DNA of 64,000 nt from Sneathiella sp. P13V-1. GTDB lineage: Bacteria > Pseudomonadota > Alphaproteobacteria > Sneathiellales > Sneathiellaceae. The notes below the pieces were generated by a model. The model did no database searches. It was given only the letters and a program-made list of their open reading frames with translations, and was not told the origin of the DNA. The DNA is taken from the NCBI RefSeq assembly GCF_015143595.1, contig NZ_WYEU01000003.1, positions 124,001 through 188,000 on the forward strand, in the 5' to 3' direction. The translations under genes and the position numbers were made by a program. Below, one piece after another: positions 18,367 through 27,769 of the stretch; the stretch's first letter is position 1; each line of letters opens with the position of its first letter.

Positions 18367-19254
18367 ATCTGTCATAACTTCATCCCGGTTGGTCTCATTT
18401 AACAACTCATGACGACCATCCGGGTAGTATTTGAGCGTTACTTTGCCAAAGCCACGTTTCTTGTAGGCCTTAATCAGACGCTCTACCCCTTTTGTCTTTT
18501 CCCCGACAGGATCATCTGTGCCTGAGAACACATAAATGGGGAGTTCCTTATTCATTTTTGCAAGGGCGTCATCTGAAGCAATACGGGTCAGGGCATCCAG
18601 CAATCCAATCCATGTTGCAATGGAGCAGTCATAACCGCAGAGGGGGTCGTTCACATATTTGTCGACTTCCGCTTCGTCACGGCTTAACCAATCAAACTCT
18701 GTACGGTTTGGCGCAAACGCTTTGTTAAAAGCCTTAAAGGACATATTGGCAAGCAATGTGCTATGCCCCTCGTTTCCATTCCTGAGCTTCTCGATACGCG
18801 ATACCAATTGAGCAAGTTTTCCCAGCGTACCGGGAGGGCCATTGGTCGCTGACAAAGCGGCACCAGCAAGTGTGTCACTGTATCTTGCCAAATAATCCTG
18901 TGTCATGAACGATCCCATGGAATGCCCCATCAGCATTATGGGTGTTTCTGGATGACGGGCGGCTATTTCCCGATTGATCAGGTGCAAGTCTTCAACCGCC
19001 TTTTCCCACCCCTTTTCATCCGCCATGTGACCAGGAATATTTCCCTCCGGGATCGTTTTTCCATGCCCGCGGTGATCATTGGCATAGACCGCAATCCCCG
19101 CTTCATTAAGAAACAGCGCCAAACGCTCGTATCGTGCGGCGTGTTCCGCCATCCCGTGGGCAATTTGCACCACCGCTTTTGGCGATCCATTTGGCAACCA
19201 TTCATAGATATGAAGCGCCAACCCATCATTTGCTGTTAGTTTAAACGATCCCAT
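18328..19254 (-). CDS. Alpha/beta hydrolase (monoglyceride lipase-like)
   Basis: This 308-residue serine hydrolase has the nucleophile elbow GHSMGS with Ser112. HGMAEHAARY near residues 33-42 forms the oxyanion-side HG loop typical of monoacylglycerol lipase and lysophospholipase relatives. An acidic residue in FSGTDDPVGE and a histidine in YPDGRHELLNE complete the triad. It probably hydrolyses monoacylglycerols or lysophospholipids in the cytoplasm. Its 3' end overlaps the 3' end of the sterol-desaturase-like gene by 39 bases on the opposite strand. Confidence 0.9.
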   Translation of the reverse strand: MGSFKLTANDGLALHIYEWLPNGSPKAVVQIAHGMAEHAARYERLALFLNEAGIAVYANDHRGHGKTIPEGNIPGHMADEKGWEKAVEDLHLINREIAARHPETPIMLMGHSMGSFMTQDYLARYSDTLAGAALSATNGPPGTLGKLAQLVSRIEKLRNGNEGHSTLLANMSFKAFNKAFAPNRTEFDWLSRDEAEVDKYVNDPLCGYDCSIATWIGLLDALTRIASDDALAKMNKELPIYVFSGTDDPVGEKTKGVERLIKAYKKRGFGKVTLKYYPDGRHELLNETNRDEVMTDLLGWVEDVIANS

Positions 19255-19396
19255 AATCCCCCCGTTTTTCCTTTTCTTTATCTTAGGCAGAAAAATGTTT
19301 TCACCACAACAATCATCAGTGTTTGACGCGCAGACTTTCGGAAGCTAGCCTCACAGAAAACCATCAATAACTCATCCCCATTTCGGAGAGGTACTC

Positions 19397-20803
19397 ATGA
19401 GCAGCCCAGATTTACGGCAAGGTAATTCCCTTGCCAGTCGCGATGTTAAAAACCTGATCCATTCTTACACAAATCTGTCCGTACATGAAAAAACCGGCCC
19501 CCTGATCATCGAAAAAGGTAAGGGCATTTATGTCTATGACGACAATGGGAAAGAGTATATTGAAGGCTTAGCAGGCCTGTGGTGCACTTCGTTTGGGTTT
19601 GGTGAACAGGAACTGATTGATGCGGCCACCAAACAGATGCAGAAACTGCCTTACTACCATTCCTTTGCCAGCAAATCGACCGAACCTGGTATTCTGTTGG
19701 CCGAAAAACTGATCGAGATTGCTCCCGCCGATTTTTCAAAGGTGTTTTTCGTCAACTCAGGTTCCGAGGCAAATGATACCGTTGTCAAACTGATCTGGTA
19801 TTACAACAACGCTTTAGGACGCCGCCAGAAGAAGAAAATCATCAGCCGGCAAAAAGCCTACCACGGGGTTACTGTTGCGGCAGCTTCCCTGACAGGTCTG
19901 CCACCGCTTCACAATGATTTTGATCTGCCTATTGAAAACATTCTTCACACAAGCTGTCCTCATTATTACCGCTTTGGCAAAGACGGAGAGAGCGAAGAAG
20001 AATTCGCGACCCGCATGGCCGTTGAGCTGGAAGAGCTGATCTTGAAAGAAGGTCCTGACACCGTTGCGGCCTTTATCGCAGAGCCTGTCATGGGCGCAGG
20101 CGGGGTTATCGTTCCGCCAAAAGGATATTTCGAGAAAATTCAGGCTGTCCTCAAGAAGTATGATGTTCTGATGGTCGCAGATGAAGTAATCTGTGGCTTC
20201 GGTCGTACAGGCAATATGTGGGGAACAGAAACCTACGGTATAAAACCTGATATCTTAAGCTGTGCCAAGGCCCTTTCCAGCGCCTACCTTCCAATTGCTG
20301 CGGTTATGGTATCAGAAGAGATTTTCCGCGGCATGGTCAAGCAAAGCGAGACCCATGGTGCTTTCGCCCATGGCTATACCTATTCTGGCCACCCTGTGCC
20401 AGCAGCTGTGGCCTTGCGTACTCTTGAATTGATGGAAGAGCGAAATATGATCGCTCATGTTCAAAAAGTTGCGCCTGTTTTTGAAAAACGTTTTAAAGCG
20501 CTCGCAGATCATGAGTTGGTCGGAGAGGTTCGTGTCTCTGGTCTTGTGGGAGCGATTGAACTTGTTGCCGACAAAGAGACAAAACGCTCTTTTGCCCCTT
20601 CATGCGCCGTAGGTCCAACTGGGTATGGCTATATTCAAGAAGAAGGCGTCATCAGCCGTGCTGTGGCGGGTGATAATCTTGCACTTTGCCCGCCCCTCAT
20701 CATTACGGAAGAACAGATCAATGAGATGTTTGACCGATTTGAGAGAGGCCTTGAGCGTCTCGCTCAGGACGTGAATGGCAATAACTGGCGGGATGCGAAA
20801 TAA
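19397..20803 (+). CDS. Class III aminotransferase (omega-transaminase type)
   Basis: This 468-residue PLP-dependent aminotransferase of fold type I, class III, has SGSEAND at 121-127 for cofactor phosphate binding, Asp262 in ADEVICGFGRTG and the Schiff-base Lys291 in CAKALSS. It moves an amino group from an amine or omega-amino acid to pyruvate or another oxo-acid. The overall pattern resembles bacterial omega-transaminases for amines, taurine or beta-alanine. The exact donor is not known. GGAGAGGTACTC gives a good ribosome-binding site for the ATG. It is transcribed alone and ends at a bidirectional terminator. Confidence 0.92.
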   Translation: MSSPDLRQGNSLASRDVKNLIHSYTNLSVHEKTGPLIIEKGKGIYVYDDNGKEYIEGLAGLWCTSFGFGEQELIDAATKQMQKLPYYHSFASKSTEPGILLAEKLIEIAPADFSKVFFVNSGSEANDTVVKLIWYYNNALGRRQKKKIISRQKAYHGVTVAAASLTGLPPLHNDFDLPIENILHTSCPHYYRFGKDGESEEEFATRMAVELEELILKEGPDTVAAFIAEPVMGAGGVIVPPKGYFEKIQAVLKKYDVLMVADEVICGFGRTGNMWGTETYGIKPDILSCAKALSSAYLPIAAVMVSEEIFRGMVKQSETHGAFAHGYTYSGHPVPAAVALRTLELMEERNMIAHVQKVAPVFEKRFKALADHELVGEVRVSGLVGAIELVADKETKRSFAPSCAVGPTGYGYIQEEGVISRAVAGDNLALCPPLIITEEQINEMFDRFERGLERLAQDVNGNNWRDAK

Positions 20804-20813
20804 AACATAAAAA

Positions 20814-20836
20814 AAGGCCCCATTAATTGGGGCCTT
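20814..20836. terminator. Bidirectional intrinsic terminator
   Basis: AAGGCCCC (20814-20821) and GGGGCCTT (20829-20836) form an 8-bp stem flanked by an A-run on the left and a T-run on the right. It serves the transaminase gene (plus) and the chemoreceptor/binding-protein operon (minus). Confidence 0.9.
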
Positions 20837-20856
20837 TTTTGTTCGGATCCATTTAA

Positions 20857-22512
20857 TCATCCAGCCTTAACGTTCGCGACAAAATCAGACACCTGACGTC
20901 TTAGATGTTCGGCTTGTTGAGAAAGTTCACTTGATGCTGACAGCACATCTTGTGAGGCTTGATCTGACTGCCTTGCCCCTTCTGTCACATTAACGATGGA
21001 AGAAGAAACTTCCTGTGTCCCGCTTGCCGCTTTTTGAACGCTGGAGGAAATCTCCTGAGTTGCTGCCCCCTGCTCCTCAATTGCGGAAGCAATAGCAGCT
21101 GCAATACCATCAACTTTCGTAATTGTATCAGAAATCCCTTGTATAGCACCGACAGCGTCACCTGTTGCGCTCTGGACTTTTGAAATCTGCTCTGAGATTT
21201 GTTCGGTTGCTTTCGCGGTTTGCGAGGCCAGATTTTTCACTTCTGACGCCACAACGGCAAAACCTTTACCAGCATCTCCTGCACGGGCAGCTTCAATAGT
21301 GGCATTAAGCGCCAACAAATTAGTCTGCTCCGCGATATCAGAGATCAAAGAGACAACTTCACCAATATTCTGTGCGCCTTCATCCAATCCCTGTATGAGT
21401 ACATCAGCCTTACCTGCCTCTTCCACCGCTTGACTGGTCACCACAGAAGATTGCGCCACTTGTTGGCTGATTTCACGAATGGACGCAGACAACTGCTCTG
21501 CCGCCGAAGCAACAGCTTGCACACTGCTTGTCGCGCTTTCAGCCGCCATGGAAACAGAGTTGGCCTGAGTATTAGTCACTTCAGAGATATGGGTCATATT
21601 TTGGGCAGTTGACTGCATTTCAGTAGCCGCCGAGGCGACACCTTCCACGACACTGCCGACCGAGTGTTCAAACGATGCAACCATCGTAATAAGGGCTTGT
21701 TTTTTCTCTTGCTCGGCTTGCTGTTTCGCGGCTTCTTCCTTCTGAAGGTTTTCTGCACGCTCTTTTTCAACTTTGTCTCTTTGGCGGTCTGCCTCAGCTC
21801 TGGCTTGCTCCTGCTTCACCTGAAGCTGCTTATTCTGTAAGGCAGATTCTTTAAACACCTGAACAGCTTTCGCCATTCGCCCAATTTCGTCATCACGGTC
21901 AAGATGCGCAATTTCTATGTCCAGATTACCTTCAACAAGTTGCCCCATTTCGCCCGCCATGAGCTCTAGAGGAACCGTTAGTTTTCTGAATGACACAACG
22001 ACAACAGAGGAGATTACCGCAACGACAACCAATGTCGCGAGAATGGCAGCCACGATTACAGAGAGGAGCTCACTACTTATCTGTGCATTCGACAGGTAAA
22101 GAACCAGAGTTCCCACTTTCTCGCTCTCTCCATCTTCAACGTGAACAATGTCTTTTTCCGCACTGGTAACGTCGAGACCTTGGGCAATCTCTCCTTGTGA
22201 GAATAATTGATCACCATTAGGTCCTTTGATTTCTGCGAACTGGAAGTCACGATCCTGTTCCAGATCCTTTAACAATTTTTGGGTTGTTTCATCATTGAGA
22301 TCCCACATTGGGCCGACAAGTGCAGCGGCCTGAAGGTCTGCAATAATATTTGCCCTATTTTGCATCCGGGAATGTTGGTTTTGTTCATACACAACAAGTC
22401 CAACAGTGACGGCAACACCCAAAATTAATATGGTCAGCCCAATAACGGCTGCCAGAATTTTGGCTTGCAGTGACATATTCATCCCTTTGGATTTCGTGAC
22501 GACTTCGGTCAT
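20857..22512 (-). CDS. Methyl-accepting chemotaxis protein linked to binding proteins
   Basis: This 551-residue chemoreceptor has a first membrane helix near residues 18-42 and a compact periplasmic domain of about 110 residues. A second membrane helix lies near 150-176, followed by HAMP, a charged coiled coil, and the signalling hairpin with the canonical tip ([19 protein letters not shown]). The periplasmic domain is much shorter than in the receptor at 0.3-2.6 kb. The gene is 40 bases downstream of a periplasmic binding-protein gene and on the same strand. This suggests that the receptor senses ligand-loaded binding protein, as Tar does with maltose-binding protein in enterics. That role is inferred from context. 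Confidence 0.93.
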   Translation of the reverse strand: MTEVVTKSKGMNMSLQAKILAAVIGLTILILGVAVTVGLVVYEQNQHSRMQNRANIIADLQAAALVGPMWDLNDETTQKLLKDLEQDRDFQFAEIKGPNGDQLFSQGEIAQGLDVTSAEKDIVHVEDGESEKVGTLVLYLSNAQISSELLSVIVAAILATLVVVAVISSVVVVSFRKLTVPLELMAGEMGQLVEGNLDIEIAHLDRDDEIGRMAKAVQVFKESALQNKQLQVKQEQARAEADRQRDKVEKERAENLQKEEAAKQQAEQEKKQALITMVASFEHSVGSVVEGVASAATEMQSTAQNMTHISEVTNTQANSVSMAAESATSSVQAVASAAEQLSASIREISQQVAQSSVVTSQAVEEAGKADVLIQGLDEGAQNIGEVVSLISDIAEQTNLLALNATIEAARAGDAGKGFAVVASEVKNLASQTAKATEQISEQISKVQSATGDAVGAIQGISDTITKVDGIAAAIASAIEEQGAATQEISSSVQKAASGTQEVSSSIVNVTEGARQSDQASQDVLSASSELSQQAEHLRRQVSDFVANVKAG

Positions 22513-22552
22513 GACAGTTCCAGTTCTGATATCAAATACTTAAGAAGATGGA

Positions 22553-23299
22553 TTAATCGGAAACGTATTTCGCAATGATTTTGTCATATTCACCACTGGC
22601 CTTAATCTCTTTGAGGCCAGCGTTAAAATCATCACGTACCGCGGCATCTTTGAAAGCAACATGGTAGACAGTCGGACTGAAGATTTCGTGGTAGGTAACG
22701 TCTTTTAACTTCACTTGGGACGCGATTTGCTTGTTGTAGTATTTGAAGATACGGATATCGCCAACAACGGCATCTGTACGCCCCGTCATAAGCAACTTGT
22801 TCTGGGTACTTTGATCTCCAACTTCACGATAGTTCTTGTTTGCTTTTGCCATCTTAGCAAACTCATCTCCGAGATAGACATCAGCCTTTACAAAGGCAAC
22901 GACCTTATAATTTCCAAGATCAGTGATAGAGCCAATTTTCTGCCCTTTCTCTTTCAAGGTAGTCGCAACATTCTGATAGGAAATATGGCTATCAGAATAC
23001 TCCGCCTTAACTCCAGAACCCGGAGTGAGAGGCGTAGCCGCTGTTACCTTTCCGCCTTCAAACTCTTTACCCATCCGACCAAAAGGTACAAACCGGACGG
23101 AGAGCGTATGGCCTTTTTTAGCAAGGGCTGCCTTGATAATATCGACTTCAATACCAGAGTTGCTTTCCTTTATCCCATATGGAGGAAGGATGCCCTGTGC
23201 GAGTTTAACTTCCGCAGCATTTGCAGACGAAAACGCAACAGTGGCTAGCGTAGAAGCAAGAATGACGGGAGAGAGATTTTTGAGAACAGATACTTTCAT
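22553..23299 (-). CDS. Periplasmic solute-binding protein (family 3 type), paralogue A
   Basis: This 248-residue protein has a signal peptide (cleavage probably after ANA) and one family-3 binding fold. It starts with LAQGILPPYG and contains SGIEVDIIKAAL, VPFGRM, AEYSDSH and the C-terminal KEIKASGEYDKIIAKY typical of the group. The ATG at 23299 follows AGGTGGTGCA, and the longer frame to 23335 would spoil the signal peptide. It is clearly paralogous to the next gene, with long shared stretches throughout. No permease or ATPase is nearby, while a chemoreceptor gene follows after 40 bases. A role in sensing rather than transport is therefore likely. Confidence 0.88.
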   Translation of the reverse strand: MKVSVLKNLSPVILASTLATVAFSSANAAEVKLAQGILPPYGIKESNSGIEVDIIKAALAKKGHTLSVRFVPFGRMGKEFEGGKVTAATPLTPGSGVKAEYSDSHISYQNVATTLKEKGQKIGSITDLGNYKVVAFVKADVYLGDEFAKMAKANKNYREVGDQSTQNKLLMTGRTDAVVGDIRIFKYYNKQIASQVKLKDVTYHEIFSPTVYHVAFKDAAVRDDFNAGLKEIKASGEYDKIIAKYVSD

Positions 23300-23376
23300 T
23301 GCACCACCTATTACTAACAATTGTGACCTGATCATTAGTGTATTAGTGAAACAATTAATTTTAGTTAAATACCGAT

Positions 23377-23405
23377 GATAAATTGTTGATCATCAAACTA
23401 GTCAA
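23377..23405 (-). promoter_or_regulatory. Possible promoter for binding protein A and the chemoreceptor
   Basis: On the minus strand TTGACT (23400-23405) and TTTATC (23377-23382) are separated by 17 bases, about 80 bases upstream of the ATG at 23299. The -10 match is imperfect. It would allow paralogue A plus the receptor to be expressed apart from paralogue B. Confidence 0.35.
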
Positions 23406-23418
23406 CATAACAAATGCC

Positions 23419-24165
23419 TCAGTTTATTTGCGGACCAGTCGTATAATTTGAAATAATTATTTGATATTCTCCTGATGCGCGAATTTCTTGCAGCCCCATA
23501 TTAAAGTCGTCTTTCAACTTCTCATCCTTGAATGCAACATGATAGGGGGTCGGGTCAAAGATATGATGAAACTCAACCTGCTTGAGAGATTGCTCTTTTG
23601 CCAATTGCTTATCGTAGTACTGAAAAATCCGAAAATCACCAATTGTGACATCAACTCTTTTTCTACGCAGTAAGCGGTTTTGGTTTATCTGATTTCCAAC
23701 TTCACGATATCCGGTATTACCCACCGCCATTGCAGCAAATTCCGACCCAAGAAAAATCTTCGCATCCATAAATGCGGCTATTCTATATTTACTCAATGAT
23801 TTGATATTTTCGATTTTTAAGCGGTTTTCGCGAAGGCTGACAGCTACATTCTCATAAACTAAATGACTGTCAGAATACTCCGCTATGATTCCGGATCTGG
23901 GATTCAGAGGGGAGCCTGCATCAGATTCACTCCGAGAAAAGTCAAGCGCCACCCTGCCAAAGGGAACATATCGTATATCTACGCTATGGTTTCTCTTCGC
24001 CAATGCTGCCCGAATAATATCAACTTCAATGCCTGAGTCACTTTCAGGCATAGCATATGGCGGGAGAATACCCTGAACCAATTGGATTTCGTCAGCAAAA
24101 CCATCGAGAGAGGCCGCGAAAAAGAACATCAGGGAAATAGCAAAAAAATGAAACAAGCGACGCAC
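23419..24165 (-). CDS. Periplasmic solute-binding protein (family 3 type), paralogue B
   Basis: This 248-residue secreted protein has a signal peptide (MRRLFHFF followed by a hydrophobic segment, cleavage near GFA-DE) and starts from a GTG. It aligns with paralogue A from end to end, sharing QGILPPY, SGIEVDII, AALAK, VPFGR, AEYSDSH, YREVG and ASGEY. Differences cluster around the middle, consistent with changed ligand specificity. It probably arose by tandem duplication. It is separated from paralogue A by about 120 bases holding a possible promoter. The ligand is unknown. Confidence 0.86.
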   Translation of the reverse strand: MRRLFHFFAISLMFFFAASLDGFADEIQLVQGILPPYAMPESDSGIEVDIIRAALAKRNHSVDIRYVPFGRVALDFSRSESDAGSPLNPRSGIIAEYSDSHLVYENVAVSLRENRLKIENIKSLSKYRIAAFMDAKIFLGSEFAAMAVGNTGYREVGNQINQNRLLRRKRVDVTIGDFRIFQYYDKQLAKEQSLKQVEFHHIFDPTPYHVAFKDEKLKDDFNMGLQEIRASGEYQIIISNYTTGPQIN

Positions 24166-24280
24166 AGATTATCTCACAATTAATCCGATCAACGGAATGA
24201 GTATCTGTATCAGAGGTATTAGACAAAAATTAATTTATGCTAAACAATCCTTACTTAGCGTATTCCATTTCCGGCAAAAC

Positions 24281-25018
24281 TTATACGTGTTGCCCGCCAT
24301 TTATGTGCACCTCTGCCCCTGTGACATAAGAAGAAGGCGCGTCGCACAGGAAATAAATGGTGGATGCCACTTCTTCCGGACGGCCAAGACGACGAAGAGG
24401 AATTTCTGTGATTAATTCCTCTGTCCCCGGCGACAAGATCGAGGTATCAATCTCCCCTGGGGCAATCGCGTTTACGCGGACACCATGGGGGCCAAAATCA
24501 GCAGCCATTTCTCTGGTCAATGCAGCAAGCGCCGCCTTGGAGGTACCGTAAGCCGATCCCGCAAACGGATGAACACGGCTGCCTGCAATAGACGTTACAT
24601 TAACAATGGCACCTTTTGCCTCCACCAACTGGTCGAACAAGCCTTGGGCCAGCATCATAGGTGCAAAAAGATTGACATTGTACACATGCAGCCAGTCAGA
24701 ATAGCTGGAATTTAGCGTATTGAAACGAGATCCATCTGGCCCTTTAGGGGAAATGCCCGCATTATTGACGAGCGCATGTAAAGGCTCGCCCCCGAGTTTT
24801 TCTTCAATTAAAGCAATGCTTTCTGGCAACTGTTCAACATCGGCAAGATCTAACTGAATGTGGTTTTCTTCACCACCTTCCCATGGGCAATATTCGGAAA
24901 ATGCCTGACGCGAGACAGTCATAACACGCCAACCGGCGGCGCTAAATCTTTTTACGGTTGCATGTCCGATCCCTCGGCTTGCCCCAGTTAACAAAAGATT
25001 TTTCCTTGAATTGCTCAT
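24281..25018 (-). CDS. Short-chain dehydrogenase/reductase (SDR)
   Basis: This 245-residue classical SDR has the cofactor motif TGASRGIG at residues 11-18, the NNAG motif near 85-88 and the catalytic residues Ser143, Tyr157 and Lys161 (YGTSK). It ends in the common GAEVHINGGQ. It oxidises or reduces an alcohol/ketone substrate with NAD(P). Family membership does not fix the substrate. It is monocistronic, transcribed away from the PilZ gene. Confidence 0.9.
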   Translation of the reverse strand: MSNSRKNLLLTGASRGIGHATVKRFSAAGWRVMTVSRQAFSEYCPWEGGEENHIQLDLADVEQLPESIALIEEKLGGEPLHALVNNAGISPKGPDGSRFNTLNSSYSDWLHVYNVNLFAPMMLAQGLFDQLVEAKGAIVNVTSIAGSRVHPFAGSAYGTSKAALAALTREMAADFGPHGVRVNAIAPGEIDTSILSPGTEELITEIPLRRLGRPEEVASTIYFLCDAPSSYVTGAEVHINGGQHV

Positions 25019-25149
25019 GACATACCCTGCCCATATTTACCGAAAATTAAGCTAATCTATCAGAAGATGTAAGTAATCCCCGCTGAGTATCTGTTTTACC
25101 ATTAATTGTACGTCTGGGGCAGATTATTTTTTTGCTGAGGAACTAGGAT

Positions 25150-25512
25150 ATGAAGTCTGACCGAAAGGGTGAAGATAATCGACAATATCCACGGAATGAT
25201 GTGCAACGCGTTATTGTCGTTATCAACAACAAACCTTATCTGGCGAAAGACTGGTCACCTGACGGTTTTGCCATCAAGTGTGATGACCAAAAACTACACC
25301 TAAATGAGATCGTCACCGGTGTCATTGATGTCTTCGATGTAGAAGACAAAGGTGAATTCAAAGCAAAAGTTGTAAGATTGGCGGCTGATAATCTGGTGGC
25401 ATTCCAGTTTGCCGAAATCAGTGCGCACATTTTCATGAATTTATGTATCACCGTAAATCTGAATGAAAGCGGTGAAATTAAAGAAGGTGAGTTGGTAGAG
25501 CCCAACGTCTAG
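25150..25512 (+). CDS. PilZ domain protein
   Basis: This 120-residue single-domain protein has the two elements of a cyclic di-GMP-binding PilZ domain: RQYPR (RxxxR) near residues 11-15 and DWSPDG (DxSxxG) near 38-43. Both motifs look intact, so it can be expected to bind cyclic di-GMP. It probably relays the signal to motility or envelope targets by protein contact. GAGGAACTAGGAT precedes the ATG. Its stop shares the tetranucleotide CTAG (25509-25512) with the stop of the convergent histidine kinase gene. Confidence 0.85.
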   Translation: MKSDRKGEDNRQYPRNDVQRVIVVINNKPYLAKDWSPDGFAIKCDDQKLHLNEIVTGVIDVFDVEDKGEFKAKVVRLAADNLVAFQFAEISAHIFMNLCITVNLNESGEIKEGELVEPNV

Positions 25513-27563
25513 CGGTGATTTTTTAAGGGTAAAATTACGCGACATTTGGTCCCAATACCCAAATGACTTTCAATTTCAAACTCCCCCCCCTGCAGTTCGG
25601 TTAAAGATTTCACCAGCGGCAATCCAAGTCCCGTCCCTGCATATTTTCGGTTGAATGCATTTTCCACCTGACCAAACGGTTGCATAGCAAGCTCAATAGA
25701 GCCTTGATCCATGCCGATACCATCATCAATGACTTCGATAAAATACTTATCGTCTCCCAAAGTTCCACAACGGGCAATAACTTCACCGCCAGCGGGCGTA
25801 AATTTGATGGCATTTGAGATAAGGTTTAGCCCGATTTGACGTAGTGCATTTTCATCGGCTTCAATCGAAATTTCTGGATTTTGAATATCAAAAACCAAAT
25901 CCACACGGGCGTCTTGAGCTTGATGTTCAAAGAAAGATCTCATTCCTTCTACCAAATCAGATGGAGAAAGTTTCTGAATGAAAAGCTGAAATTTACCGGC
26001 CTCTACTTTGGAGAGGTCGAGAAGATTGTTGATAAGCCGCAACAAATGAGAGCCACTTTCGTGAATATGTTCAGCATATTCACTGTAGTGTTCATTCTGC
26101 AAGGAGCCAAACACCTCCTTGGTCATCATTTCGGAAAAACCGATAATGGCATTCAGCGGTGTTCTCAGTTCATGGCTTACATTTGCAAGGAAATTGGTCT
26201 TACTAGCGCTTGCTTTCTCTGCCAGTTCTTTCGCCTGAAACAGTTCAGTTTCCCGTTTTTTCCGACCAGTAATATCGGTCAGGGTCAGGACAAACCCGCC
26301 TGTATCCAAATAGTTACCCACAAAATGGATGATCTTTCCATCATGACAGAAATGATCGTAGCTGAAATTCTCCGAGATTTCGGTCCAAGGGCAACCCATT
26401 CCTTCGAGGTTGGTCAAATCCCCTCTATGATACATCGCTTCGTACAGGTCGGAGATACTCTCAAATGAGCTAAAATTCTCTTCTGGAATACCTGTGATCT
26501 TCGAATTATTCCTATTGTATTGAACAATATTGCCCCGACGATCGAGCAACATGATGCCTTCATTCATATTTTCAAAGGTAAGTTGAAGGCTCTCAAGCGC
26601 TTTTGCGGATTTCTCCTGGGCGTATAGAGCACGAATGGTTTCGTGAGAATATGCCGCCAGGATCAGGACCAAATCCCTGTCTTCTCTTGAAAAATCATCA
26701 CCGACTTTACCGTGAAGAGAAAAAACACCGATCAAGGATCCATCGCGTTCTCGCAAGGGATAAACCAGGACACTATCGCCCCTGTATCCATCCCAACCGC
26801 TGAGTTTACATTGGTTGATACTCTGCTGATCCATGAGGAGTAATGGTTCACCAGATTTTGAGACCTGTTCAAAAATACTTCCTTCTTCCAAGGGAAGGGT
26901 AATTGTTGCAGGTGCATGCCCAGGGTCAAGTGAGTGCACCTGTCGCAACTCATTTCCCTTTACAAGGTATAAGCTACCCCCGGTGGCCCCCAGTGCATCC
27001 CCGAGAGTTCTAAGGAGTCCACCGCATAATTCTTCAAGGCTTCGGCAAGTGGTCAAAAAAGTTGCTGCTTGAACGACTTTACGAATTTTGTTGTGAAGAA
27101 CTTTGAGCCCCTTGCCCGCAGCTCGTCCGCTATCGGCATCAAAATCAGGGATATCAAACAGTGTATTAAGGCAGGTTTGTTCAATTTTGGTTACCAACTC
27201 AGATAAGTACTCTGTATGCAGTTCTGTATAATCACTGCACCCTGATTTCATGGCCTCAACTGCACGCGCAGTGGTCGGATACGGATCAAGTACTAAAATG
27301 GTAACTGAATTCTTCTGCTTCACCAGAAAATTAAGTTGTTGAAGAAAGTCGCGATACCCCTTTTCAGGAGCCACCGCTGAGATCACATCAAATTCGCGAA
27401 GTGCAAGAAGCGGGAGTTTATTGTTGCGAAATGTATGAAAAGTAGGTGTGACGACCGGATCACCCAGCAACGCCTCAATACGGCCTTCCATAACCGGATC
27501 ATTTGACAAAACTGCCAGATTCACGGACGCCAGATTTCTTTGGGGTACTGCTACCATGACCAT
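25509..27563 (-). CDS. Sensor histidine kinase with degenerate receiver, GAF and PAS domains
   Basis: This 684-residue cytoplasmic kinase has no membrane helices. The order is a receiver-like domain at about 12-130, GAF at about 165-315, PAS at about 325-440, a HisKA domain with phospho-acceptor His464 in VSHELRTP, and an ATPase domain with N, G1 and G2 boxes ([25 protein letters not shown]). In the receiver-like domain the position of the phosphorylated aspartate reads FDVISAV, with Val64 in its place. The conserved lysine near the end is also replaced by histidine, so this domain is unlikely to be phosphorylated. No response regulator is adjacent. The output partner is unknown. Confidence 0.9.
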   Translation of the reverse strand: MVMVAVPQRNLASVNLAVLSNDPVMEGRIEALLGDPVVTPTFHTFRNNKLPLLALREFDVISAVAPEKGYRDFLQQLNFLVKQKNSVTILVLDPYPTTARAVEAMKSGCSDYTELHTEYLSELVTKIEQTCLNTLFDIPDFDADSGRAAGKGLKVLHNKIRKVVQAATFLTTCRSLEELCGGLLRTLGDALGATGGSLYLVKGNELRQVHSLDPGHAPATITLPLEEGSIFEQVSKSGEPLLLMDQQSINQCKLSGWDGYRGDSVLVYPLRERDGSLIGVFSLHGKVGDDFSREDRDLVLILAAYSHETIRALYAQEKSAKALESLQLTFENMNEGIMLLDRRGNIVQYNRNNSKITGIPEENFSSFESISDLYEAMYHRGDLTNLEGMGCPWTEISENFSYDHFCHDGKIIHFVGNYLDTGGFVLTLTDITGRKKRETELFQAKELAEKASASKTNFLANVSHELRTPLNAIIGFSEMMTKEVFGSLQNEHYSEYAEHIHESGSHLLRLINNLLDLSKVEAGKFQLFIQKLSPSDLVEGMRSFFEHQAQDARVDLVFDIQNPEISIEADENALRQIGLNLISNAIKFTPAGGEVIARCGTLGDDKYFIEVIDDGIGMDQGSIELAMQPFGQVENAFNRKYAGTGLGLPLVKSLTELQGGEFEIESHLGIGTKCRVILPLKNHR

Positions 27564-27769
27564 CCCTGCGACGCCAAAATTTCGCCGCCATCTACTCAGT
27601 CGACCCCCAACAAAAACCTTCTAATAACGGAACTCATCAACGCCGACGCAACAAGAATTTAATGGCTAACCCTAGAAGAAATAGTATTAAAACTAAGTTA
27701 AAAAACTTGTAAAAATTGCACTAAATACCCGTAAATACCCCTTTTTGAGTTGAACAAAATTCAATTTTA

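Noticed and set aside
27717-27769. AT-rich repeats (TAAATACCC twice, AAAATTCAATTTT) downstream of the RND pump gene
   Set aside because: The arms are short and AT-only with no proper U-tract context. They are not convincing as terminator or operator.
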